A stretch of 20,607 bases of DNA, taken from IMG/VR virus record IMGVR_UViG_3300006917_000197, positions 1 through 20,607 of that record. One strand, 5' to 3'. Made by a program: the position numbers and the translations under genes. Positions 7,321 through 13,827 of this stretch are shown here, in pieces. The notes beneath the pieces were generated by a model. It saw only the letters and a program-made list of their open reading frames with translations, did not search any database and was not told where the DNA came from. The DNA is from a virus. How positions within the stretch are numbered: position 1 is the first letter of the stretch; every line of letters starts with the position of its first letter.

Positions 7321-7345
7321 GGGGTGGGGGCTAGTCCCCCACCCT
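7321..7345 (+). terminator. GC-rich hairpin after the capsid gene, possible terminator or mRNA stabiliser
   Basis: Bases 7322-7330 (GGGTGGGGG) pair perfectly with 7336-7344 (CCCCCACCC), with a G-T pair possible at the base (7321/7345) and a five-base loop CTAGT. The stem is nine to ten pairs, nearly all GC. No run of T follows, so it is not a textbook intrinsic terminator. It could be a weak terminator that lowers expression of later genes, or a 3' block that protects capsid mRNA. The seventeen bases after it hold the binding site of the next gene. Confidence 0.7.
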
Positions 7346-7355
7346 GCTGCCCGTA

Positions 7356-7362
7356 GAGGGGA
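7356..7362 (+). promoter_or_regulatory. Ribosome binding site for the 91-residue protein
   Basis: GAGGGGA stands four bases before ATG 7367, just after the hairpin. Confidence 0.6.
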
Positions 7363-7366
7363 CGTA

Positions 7367-7642
7367 ATGGTCATCAAACGGGGTAACGAAACTTTCGCTG
7401 GCTACAACAAGCCGAAGCGCACTCCTGGTCATCCGACGAAGTCTCATGCGGTGTTGGCTAAGAGCGGTTCTGAGGTGAAGTTGATCAGGTTCGGCCAGCA
7501 GGGTGTTTCTGGTTCTCCGAAGAAGGCTGGCGAGTCTGCTGCTTATCGTGAGCGGCGTGAGTCCTTCAAGGCTCGTCATGCGAAGAACATCAGTAAGGGC
7601 AACATGTCAGCGGCCTATTGGGCAGACAAGGTGAAGTGGTGA
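7367..7642 (+). CDS. Conserved 91-residue phage protein of unknown function
   Basis: A small basic protein of 91 residues. I recognise the pattern from many marine and freshwater phages: FAGYNKPKRTPGHPTKSHAV at 10-29, KLIRFGQQGVSGSPKKAGES at 38-57, and the C-terminal FKARHAKNISKGNMSAAYWA before the end DKVKW. No function is known to me for this family. The many Lys, Arg and His residues suggest contact with nucleic acid, but this is an inference. It sits directly after the capsid gene and its hairpin, and four bases or fewer separate it from the repeat protein, so a virion or assembly role is possible. Confidence 0.85.
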   Translation: MVIKRGNETFAGYNKPKRTPGHPTKSHAVLAKSGSEVKLIRFGQQGVSGSPKKAGESAAYRERRESFKARHAKNISKGNMSAAYWADKVKW

Positions 7643-7644
7643 TC

Positions 7645-8259
7645 ATGGCAGTCAAGTGGTCTTCAGGAACTCGCATGGGTGAAGCGGCCCGCAACGGTCG
7701 CGGTAAGGCTCCGACCCCCCGTATGGGGGAGGGTGCTCGGAGCGGTACGGGTCGTGCACCTTCCCGTCAGGGCGAGAGTGCTCGAAGCGGCAGCGGCAAG
7801 GCACCCACCACCCGCATGGGTGAGGGCGCACGTTCTGGTGGCAGCCGCATCACTCCTCCCCCGCCGCGCGGTGAAGCAGCCCGCAACGGGACTGGCCGTG
7901 CAGGTCAGACCCGTCAGGGTGAAAGCGCACGTGGCGGTTCTGGCCGCGCGCCGTCGACCCGTATGGGAGAGGGTGCCCGTGGCGGCAGCGGCAAGGCACC
8001 CACCACCCGCATGGGTGAGGGTGCCCGTGGCGGCGGCGGTACGACGATCCGCAAGCCAGCAACTGCTCCCGCCCGTAAGTACCCCGAGGGGCCGAGTACT
8101 CGAGCGCAGAACCTGCAAGCACTTGAGCGTGCTGGTCGCTCAGCACTTGCTGCAAAGGGCATCTCGCCTACCAATCCGAACTACAACGCGGCGCGCCAAC
8201 GTCAGAATGCTGCACTGGTGGCATTGGCTCAGTCACGTAAGAGTGGTCGGTCGCGCTGA
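7645..8259 (+). CDS. Arg/Gly-rich protein of 16-residue repeats
   Basis: 204 residues from ATG 7645. A GTG at 7639, five bases after AAGGTG and overlapping the upstream stop as GTGA, is an equally possible start and adds two residues. About eight imperfect repeats of roughly 16 residues fill residues 9-135, consensus RMGEGARSGSGKAPTT, with variants RQGESAR and RGEAARNG. The last 60 residues are non-repetitive and helical (STRAQNLQALERAGRSALAA) and end KSGRSR. The protein is very basic, almost without aromatic or hydrophobic residues in the repeat part, and probably disordered there. I know no family for it. Position after the capsid gene suggests a head-associated or DNA-binding role, but this is a guess. 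The DNA shows recent duplication: about 40 bases from 7788 recur from 7983. Confidence 0.75.
   Translation: MAVKWSSGTRMGEAARNGRGKAPTPRMGEGARSGTGRAPSRQGESARSGSGKAPTTRMGEGARSGGSRITPPPPRGEAARNGTGRAGQTRQGESARGGSGRAPSTRMGEGARGGSGKAPTTRMGEGARGGGGTTIRKPATAPARKYPEGPSTRAQNLQALERAGRSALAAKGISPTNPNYNAARQRQNAALVALAQSRKSGRSR
7672..8040 (+). repeat. Array of about eight 45-54 base coding repeats
   Basis: In-frame imperfect tandem repeats encode units of RMGEGAR-x-G-x-G-K/R-A-P. The best copies are long and almost identical: the stretch beginning CGGCAGCGGCAAGGCACCCA at 7788 recurs at 7983, for about 40 bases, 195 bases (65 codons) apart. This suggests duplication of a block of about four units as well as single-unit expansion. 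Confidence 0.8.
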
Positions 8260-8285
8260 TTGCGTAACGCTCACGCCTACAGGTG

Positions 8286-8528
8286 ATGAGCAGAGAAGTA
8301 GCCCCCGCCATGTCCCTCTACGGTGTCGCCTACGCTCAGGTCGGTCGTGCCGCATCCGAGTACGCAGGCCGAGAGGTGCAGCGTGCTTGGCACAGCGGTA
8401 TCGAGTTCACTGGGCACACCGCCTGCCGTGCGAACAACGAAACCTGCACTGCTCCTCGAGCGAAGGGTACCGACTACTGCATCGGCCATCTGCGTGCTGC
8501 AGCAAAGCAGCAGGCGGATGAGAAGTGA
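8286..8528 (+). CDS. 80-residue Cys/His protein, probable short zinc-binding motif
   Basis: 80 residues from ATG 8286; GTG 8283 directly upstream is an alternative. No clear ribosome binding site is seen. The N-terminal half is helical (SLYGVAYAQVGRAASEYAGR). The C-terminal half carries Cys47, Cys54, Cys65 and His68 in the pattern C-x6-C-x10-C-x2-H, with TDYCIGHL at 62-69. Short motifs of this type, in which a GTDYC-x-x-H segment ends a small zinc site, recur in phage and actinobacterial proteins. The role is unknown; a structural zinc knuckle binding nucleic acid or protein is the simplest idea. The stop codon overlaps the start of the head-tail adaptor gene (GTGA), so the two are coupled. 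Confidence 0.7.
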   Translation: MSREVAPAMSLYGVAYAQVGRAASEYAGREVQRAWHSGIEFTGHTACRANNETCTAPRAKGTDYCIGHLRAAAKQQADEK

Positions 8529-9184
8529 ACCGTCTCGATGTTCGTGCCAAGGCTCGAGCGATCACTGAACTGACCGTTGATGACGTGTCGGATGAGATCA
8601 TCGACATGTACGCCCGTGACGGGTATGAGCGCATCATCAACATGGAACGCCGTTGGCCGTTCTTCGAAACCACGGTGACGTTCAGTGCATCAATCGGCGA
8701 CGACGAGTATCCGATGTCGGCAATCTCGGATCTTCGTGAGATCACGTCGATTGTCGATGCTCAGAGCGGCAATCGTCTCGATCTGATCGGGTACGAGCAA
8801 GGCGAGGATGTGTGGGCGAACGCCAGCAGTGGACGTCCACAGCATTGGTCGCTGTGGGCGTACTCGGTGAAGTTGTGGCCTTCTCCCGATTCGGCGTACT
8901 CGTACAGGGTTCGTGGCTATCGGAAGGCTGCCGATTGGTGGGAGTCGGATGGCACCGAGATTGATGCCGACGAGCGGCTGCATGCCGCTGTCGTCTACTA
9001 CGTGCTGTCGCGCCTCTACCAGCTGCAGGAAGACATCGAGATGTCGAACTTCTATGCGGCGACGTTTGCCGAGTCGGCAAAGTCTGCGCATGCGGACATC
9101 ATGCGTGCCCCGAACCAGCGTCCGCTGGTGCTGAATCAGGGTGTCCCGTTTGGGCCGAACTCGTTTGCGCGCTATCTGGCCTGA
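8525..9184 (+). CDS. Head-tail adaptor protein, SU10-like
   Basis: 219 residues from GTG 8525, which overlaps the upstream stop by four bases. The sequence matches the pattern of podoviral adaptors that bind below the portal: an N-terminal helical part (VSDEIIDMYARDGYERIINM at 21-40) followed by ERRWPFFE, a beta part with RPQHWSLWAYSVKLWPSPDS at 104-123 and YRVRGYRKAADWW at 127-139, and a C-terminal helix with ADERLHAAVVYYVLSRLYQL at 148-167. Adaptors of this type (SU10 and relatives) link portal to nozzle and carry the fibres. Its position directly before the nozzle-like gene, with a TGATG overlap, supports this. The family assignment is from memory of sequence patterns. Confidence 0.82.
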   Translation: MNRLDVRAKARAITELTVDDVSDEIIDMYARDGYERIINMERRWPFFETTVTFSASIGDDEYPMSAISDLREITSIVDAQSGNRLDLIGYEQGEDVWANASSGRPQHWSLWAYSVKLWPSPDSAYSYRVRGYRKAADWWESDGTEIDADERLHAAVVYYVLSRLYQLQEDIEMSNFYAATFAESAKSAHADIMRAPNQRPLVLNQGVPFGPNSFARYLA

Positions 9185-10812
9185 TGTCTCGCCTGGCTCT
9201 GCTTCGTACCGACGACTTCACGGGCGGTTTGAACCTGCGGGCTGACCCGTTTCAGCTTGCTGACAACGAGTCGCCCGACATGCTGAACGTCGATGTCGAC
9301 CCTCGAGGCGGGTTCTCGTCGCGTGGCGGATGGCAGGTGGTGAACACCACGGCGATCTCTGGTGCTGGTACTCCAACGATGAAGGGCATCATGTCGTGGG
9401 ATACGGCGACACCGCAGGTGTTGGTGTCTGCTGGTACGGGTGTCTGGTATTCGTCGACGTTGGCGACGTTCACGGATACGACGATCACCACTTCGGCGAT
9501 GGATGGTGCGTCGTTTGCTCCGTGGACTGGTGCGTCACGGTTCGTGTACATGGCGACTGGTGGTTCGACGCAGGGGGCGAAGTGGTCTGGTAGTGCAAAG
9601 ACGTTGCTGACTGCTTCTGGCACATCGGCGTGGCAGGAGTCGTTTGCTTCTCCGACTGGCACGCACATGCCGAAAGCTGAGCATGCTGCGGTTCATAGTG
9701 GGCGGCTGTGGGTTGCGAACACGACCGAGGATTCGACGAACTATCCCGACAGGGTTCGGTTCTCTCATCCGAACTTCCCTGAGTCGTGGAGATCCGCCGA
9801 CTACATCGACGTGGTCGGTGGTGGTGTTGGCATCACGGCTCTGATCCCGTTCGGCGGGTCGCTGATGGTGTTCAAGAAGCATTCGATTTGGATCATCACT
9901 GGGTACAGCACTGACACGTTCCAACTGGTGGAGATCACTCAGAAGGTTGGTGTGACGTCTCGCCGCCACATCGCCCTGGCTGAAGGCGCTGTGTTCTTTC
10001 TGTCGTGGCCTGATGGTCTGTTGATGTTCGATGGCAGCCAGATCAACTACATGTTCGAACGTCTACGTCCGCTGCTAACGGATGGGTCGATCAACGGTGC
10101 GACGATTGGTCGTGCCGCTGTGGCGTTCATCAATCGTCGAGTGTGGGTGTCGCTTCCCGAGGTTGGCTACACGAATCCGTCCGTGACGTACGTGCTGGAT
10201 CCGACGTTGAACTCTGGTGGCAGCTGGGTTCGCTACCGAGGCGGCACCACGTCGCTGGGGGCTGGCGTCGGGTGTGACCATGTGTTGTCTGATGGGTCGG
10301 TGTATTCGATCATGATGCCGTACGGGTTGGATGCGATCGTTCGCATCGACAACCCGACCCGCAGTACCGACTATTTGACGATTGGTGCAGGCGGGCCAGA
10401 GGTGTCGTACCAGTCGTACTATGTGACCCGTTGGCATGATGCTGGCAGCGTGTCGCAGCGGAAGATGTGGCGACGGCCCGACATGATTGTGTCGGAGCCG
10501 TCGGTGGCTACCACGTTGACGGTGACCGCATTCCACGACTGGCGTGAAGGTCTGGTGAAACGCTCCTCGCAGGTGGCGATCCCGTCTGCTGTTACTGGGA
10601 TGTCGTGGGCTGCGACGGCGACCGAACCTGATGCGAATGCTGGCTGGGGTGAAGCGGTGTGGGGTGCTTCGGCGACAGGTGATTTGTATGAGCGGGGCGC
10701 AAACATCGGTTTGGCCCGCTCAATCCAGTTGAAGATCGTTGGTGAGGCTGGGAAGCGCTGGGGCGTCTCGTCGATCACCTACAAGTACAACCCTCGAAAG
10801 GTGCGTGCCTGA
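9184..10812 (+). CDS. Tail nozzle / tail tubular B-like protein
   Basis: 542 residues, ATG overlapping the adaptor stop (TGATG). The start has the pattern typical of short-tail nozzle proteins: DDFTGGLNLRADPFQLADNE at 10-29, then SPDMLNVDVDPRGGFSSRGG at 30-49, that is, a G-G-L-N followed by N-V-D-V-D-P and an R-x-G. The rest is beta-rich with repeated Trp and Gly-Thr segments, as in a beta-propeller (SIWIITGYSTDTFQL near 235; FFLSWPDGLLMFDG near 270). In T7, P22 and SU10 such proteins form the tip of the short tail through which DNA leaves. The adaptor-nozzle order is diagnostic for a podovirus-type tail. No tube or tape-measure gene is visible, in agreement. Confidence 0.82.
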   Translation: MSRLALLRTDDFTGGLNLRADPFQLADNESPDMLNVDVDPRGGFSSRGGWQVVNTTAISGAGTPTMKGIMSWDTATPQVLVSAGTGVWYSSTLATFTDTTITTSAMDGASFAPWTGASRFVYMATGGSTQGAKWSGSAKTLLTASGTSAWQESFASPTGTHMPKAEHAAVHSGRLWVANTTEDSTNYPDRVRFSHPNFPESWRSADYIDVVGGGVGITALIPFGGSLMVFKKHSIWIITGYSTDTFQLVEITQKVGVTSRRHIALAEGAVFFLSWPDGLLMFDGSQINYMFERLRPLLTDGSINGATIGRAAVAFINRRVWVSLPEVGYTNPSVTYVLDPTLNSGGSWVRYRGGTTSLGAGVGCDHVLSDGSVYSIMMPYGLDAIVRIDNPTRSTDYLTIGAGGPEVSYQSYYVTRWHDAGSVSQRKMWRRPDMIVSEPSVATTLTVTAFHDWREGLVKRSSQVAIPSAVTGMSWAATATEPDANAGWGEAVWGASATGDLYERGANIGLARSIQLKIVGEAGKRWGVSSITYKYNPRKVRA

Positions 10813-11759
10813 TGGCTACTGCTTCTGTCTCCTACGCGTTCTCGAATGGAACGAATGCTGATGCAACACAGGTGAACTCGAACTTCTCGAGCCTTGTGGC
10901 GTTCCTGAATGCGAACGTGATCCACAAGGATGGCTCGGTGTCGATGACGGGCCAGTTGAATCTGGTTGGCGATCCGACGCTGCCAGCTCATGCTGCTCGC
11001 AAGGCGTACGTGGATGCGCTGTTCCCGATTGCGACTGCCGCCATTGCTGATGGTGCTGTCACGACGGCGAAGATCGCTGCGACTGGCGTGACTACTGCCA
11101 AGTTGGCTGATGCTGCGGTGACTGCCATCAAGGTTGATCCTGCTGTTGCTGGTAGTGGTCTGTCGCACTCGACGACGACGGGTCTGGCTGTGAACGTCGA
11201 TGCGTCGACGATCGAGGTGAATGCTGACACGTTGCGGGTGAAGGATTCGGGCATCACGAATGCCAAGTTGGCGAACGCCACCTACTCCAACATCAAAGGC
11301 ATCGCGCTCGCCGATCTGTGCGGCAAGGCGACAGCGGCAGCGGTGCAGGCGATCACGACTGGCACCGACACGACGGTGACGTTCGGTGCCGAGTCGTACG
11401 ACTACTCGAGCATGCATTCCACCTCAACGAACACGGGTCGTGTCACGATCGCTACCGCTGGCGTCTACCACTTTGCGGCGACTGTCCCGTGGGAGGGATC
11501 GCAGACGGGTTACCGACGGCATCGCCTCATCCGTTACAACTCGAGCAACGTGCTGCAAGAGTTCGTAGCTGACTTCACTTGGGACGCTGGTGACAGCAGC
11601 GCGTCTGAGTGGGCCGCAAACGTGTCTGGTTCCACGCTGTGCGCAGCGGGCGACTACATCGTGCTGGTGGTCAACCAGTCTTCGGGCGGGTCGTTGAACA
11701 TTCTCAACGGGTTGGGTATCACTGCTTCGCTCGCCTGGCATTGCGTCAGGTTGACGTAA
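10812..11759 (+). CDS. Tail fibre-like protein with C1q-like tip
   Basis: 315 residues, ATG overlapping the nozzle stop (TGATG). Residues 8-35 (YAFSNGTNADATQVNSNFSS and following) are a common N-terminal attachment segment of phage fibres. MTGQLNLVGDPTLPAHAARK at 45-64 followed by AYVD is the classic fibre motif (M-x-G-x-L-x-L-x-x-D-P-x-x-x-x-A-x-x-K-x-Y-V-D). Residues 80-110 hold short repeats of the type GAVTTAKIA / GVTTAKLA / AAVTAIKV, likely a trimeric stalk. About 180-315 form a beta-rich domain with a C1q/TNF-like look (GRVTIATAGVYHFAATVPWE). It probably binds host surface, or anchors another fibre. The stop overlaps the next fibre gene (TAATG). Confidence 0.82.
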   Translation: MATASVSYAFSNGTNADATQVNSNFSSLVAFLNANVIHKDGSVSMTGQLNLVGDPTLPAHAARKAYVDALFPIATAAIADGAVTTAKIAATGVTTAKLADAAVTAIKVDPAVAGSGLSHSTTTGLAVNVDASTIEVNADTLRVKDSGITNAKLANATYSNIKGIALADLCGKATAAAVQAITTGTDTTVTFGAESYDYSSMHSTSTNTGRVTIATAGVYHFAATVPWEGSQTGYRRHRLIRYNSSNVLQEFVADFTWDAGDSSASEWAANVSGSTLCAAGDYIVLVVNQSSGGSLNILNGLGITASLAWHCVRLT

Positions 11760-12424
11760 TGGTGTGGGTCGCCCCGCAGCAGGGGTCGATGGGACGTGAC
11801 GTTCGTGTTGTCATGGATTCGCTGTCCAAGGAACTGTCTCGGGTCGCTGGCACCGTCCTGACCGATCACGGCACCTTGGGTGGCTTGGCCGACGACGACC
11901 ACCCGCAGTATGCGCTATCCGCTGGTGACACCTACACCAACACCCACACGTTCTCGGGGACGCTGGTTGGGTCAGGAACAGCCACGATGTCGGGCACGTT
12001 GAACGCGTCAGGGGTGTTGCAACGCAACGGGTCGACAGCCCGAATGCTGGTTGACGCTCAGTCGGTGCGCGCCACGGCAAACATCACCACCACGACGACT
12101 CCCACGTTGGTGACAGGTGCGACCGTCACTCTGTCGTTGACGTCGGGCGATCTTGTCACGGTGACTGGTGTGCTCGATATTGGGGCGAACGGGGCGGGCA
12201 CCTGTACTGGCGATCTGTACATCGGTGGCGTCGCTCAGACTGGTTCGGTGGTTTTCACGACTGCAGCAACTGGGTACAGGTCGACGGTGGCGCAAACGTG
12301 GGTGTACTCGGCGGGGTCAACTGGCTCTGTCACGTTCGAGCTACGGGCGTCGCACTCGGCTGGTTCTACCGCCTTCACTGTCCGAGCTAATCACACGTCG
12401 CTGCTGGTCAGCGTGTACAGGTAA
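11759..12424 (+). CDS. Second tail fibre-like protein
   Basis: 221 residues. The ATG at 11759 overlaps the upstream TAA by one base; the frame is open further upstream, to 11609, but the coupled ATG is preferred because the upstream part lies over the previous gene. LTDHGTLGGLADDDHPQYAL at 34-53 is a frequent fibre motif (D-H-G-x-L-x-G-L-x-D-D-D-H-P-Q-Y). A Thr/Gly-rich stretch follows, then from about residue 95 a beta-rich C-terminal domain (TPTLVTGATVTLSLTSGDLV) ending FTVRANHTSLLVSVYR. The layout of short stalk plus beta-sandwich fits a receptor-binding tip. It and the preceding gene may form one fibre complex or be alternative tips. Confidence 0.8.
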   Translation: MVWVAPQQGSMGRDVRVVMDSLSKELSRVAGTVLTDHGTLGGLADDDHPQYALSAGDTYTNTHTFSGTLVGSGTATMSGTLNASGVLQRNGSTARMLVDAQSVRATANITTTTTPTLVTGATVTLSLTSGDLVTVTGVLDIGANGAGTCTGDLYIGGVAQTGSVVFTTAATGYRSTVAQTWVYSAGSTGSVTFELRASHSAGSTAFTVRANHTSLLVSVYR

Positions 12425-12442
12425 CGGCTGGGGGTATTAGCG

Positions 12443-12973
12443 ATGGCCTATGTGGATGCCTCTCTTGTGCAGGGGATTCCGAAAGTGAAGTCGAGTCGAC
12501 GCCGACGAACCGCCGATAGCGGTTCCGTCGCTCCGACGACCCCTTCTCCGACCGCGCCCGTCAACGGGTTCGGCGCGTACGACGCTGCAGCTGGCTGGCA
12601 GCGTGATTCGACGCTGGCGCAGAATGCCTACTCGAGGTTCCTGGCCCAGCAGCGTGGCACTCGGGAGCTTGGGAATATCGACATCGGGCAGACTCGAGGC
12701 CTCGAGGGCTTGGGTGCTGGGATGGCGCAGCGGGGGTTGACGAACAGCGGCATCTATCAGACTGCGCAGAATGACTATGCGCAAGGCTGGATGGGGCAGC
12801 GTCAAGATGCGCTTGACCGCCTGTATCAGAGCCTTCGTGACACGGCGTACAGCGACACGAATGCGTGGGCGTCGTTCAACAACTCTGTTGCTGACAAGGA
12901 GGCGGAGAAGGCTCAGCAGATCCTTCAGACCGCCGCCCAGTTGTCTTCGCTCAAACCGTTCATTGGAGGTTGA
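12443..12973 (+). CDS. Small internal virion-like protein
   Basis: 176 residues, ATG 12443; the upstream GGGGG is only a weak binding site. The N-terminal 40 residues are basic and Pro/Ser/Thr-rich (VKSSRRRRTADSG). The middle has RGLEGLGAGMAQRGLTNSGI at 85-104, a Gly-rich motif (M-x-x-R-G-L-x-x-S-G) that I have seen in small internal proteins of environmental podoviruses. The C-terminal 60 residues are helical (WMGQRQDALDRLYQSLRDTA). First of three genes of increasing size that precede the giant protein, an order similar to the internal (ejection) proteins of T7-like phages. The role is inferred from position; no family is certain. It may also be a tail-tip protein. Confidence 0.65.
   Translation: MAYVDASLVQGIPKVKSSRRRRTADSGSVAPTTPSPTAPVNGFGAYDAAAGWQRDSTLAQNAYSRFLAQQRGTRELGNIDIGQTRGLEGLGAGMAQRGLTNSGIYQTAQNDYAQGWMGQRQDALDRLYQSLRDTAYSDTNAWASFNNSVADKEAEKAQQILQTAAQLSSLKPFIGG
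12965..12970 (+). promoter_or_regulatory. Ribosome binding site that fixes GTG 12976
   Basis: GGAGGT ends at 12970, five bases before GTG 12976. An in-frame TTG at 12970 lies within or at the end of the site and cannot be used with it, so GTG 12976 is the start. Confidence 0.75.
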
Positions 12974-12975
12974 CC

Positions 12976-13827
12976 GTGGGTCTTCAGATTCCCCAGCAGA
13001 AGCCCGACGGCGGCTTCATCTACAACAAGGCCCCCCAGCAACGTCGCCAGACGTCGCAGGCACCACTTGGCGCGTACTACACGACGAATCAAGAGCGTGA
13101 CGCCTGGAACATGGACTCGGTGCTGAACCAGTCGCTTCAGGCGTTGAACGATCAGGGGATCGACCCGAACAGCCAGTACGGCAGGGGTGCGATCACCACC
13201 ATGTATCAAACCCTGAAGCAGAACGGTGGCCAGCAGCCGATGCCGATGCCGACACCGCAGCGTGGTCGGAGCGGCGGTGGCGGTTCTCCGCAGCAGCGTG
13301 CGTTGCAGGCGATGTACAGCATGTGGGCACGTCCGCAGGACAACACGCTGATCGACGCAATCACCCGTTTGACGGGTGATGCGCGCACCCAAGGACAGGA
13401 TGCGTTGTCGAAGCTGACTGCTGGCTTGCAGGCCCAGCAGAACCCGTACGCATCGGCTCAGATGCCGATGCCGCAGGTGACTGGCAATCCGATGGCCCAG
13501 TACATGCAGGCGAATGGTGCGTCGACAGGCCAGGCGGATGCGTTGCAGGCACTGTTGGGTTCCACGGCGCAGCAGACGCAGGCTGCGGATCAGGCGTACT
13601 TGTCGCAGATGCAGGCCGCTTGGAATGCGCAGCAGCAGGCTCGTATGGCCGATGCGGCGCAGTCGGGGCAGATGTTCGATCAGTCGTTGTCGAACACGTC
13701 GCTTGGTTTGCAGTACCAGGAACGTCAGCGTCAGCAGCAGGCGAAGGATGCGTTGATGATGCAGATGTTGCAGGCGGCGATGAGCAATGGTCTTGATCTG
13801 AGCAAGTTCGGAGGGTTGTTCAAGTGA
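12976..13827 (+). CDS. Gln/Met-rich internal virion-like protein
   Basis: 283 residues from GTG 12976. The protein is rich in Gln, Met and Ala. Residues 1-85 contain the segment APLGAYYTTNQERDAWNMDS; a Gly/Pro/Met linker with GRSGGGG follows near residue 95; then a long helical Gln-rich part (QTQAADQAYLSQMQAAWNAQ) to the C-terminus, which ends DLSKFGGLFK. Nothing matches a family I know. Its place between two proteins of similar style and before the giant protein suggests an internal or ejection protein that assembles by helices. The stop overlaps the next start (GTGA). Confidence 0.7.
   Translation: MGLQIPQQKPDGGFIYNKAPQQRRQTSQAPLGAYYTTNQERDAWNMDSVLNQSLQALNDQGIDPNSQYGRGAITTMYQTLKQNGGQQPMPMPTPQRGRSGGGGSPQQRALQAMYSMWARPQDNTLIDAITRLTGDARTQGQDALSKLTAGLQAQQNPYASAQMPMPQVTGNPMAQYMQANGASTGQADALQALLGSTAQQTQAADQAYLSQMQAAWNAQQQARMADAAQSGQMFDQSLSNTSLGLQYQERQRQQQAKDALMMQMLQAAMSNGLDLSKFGGLFK

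Noticed and set aside
7679-8521. A 280-codon + strand frame across the repeat gene and the Cys/His gene
   Set aside because: It is a frame-shifted reading of the same repeats (Arg/Val/Pro-rich), with no binding site, and overlaps two better frames.
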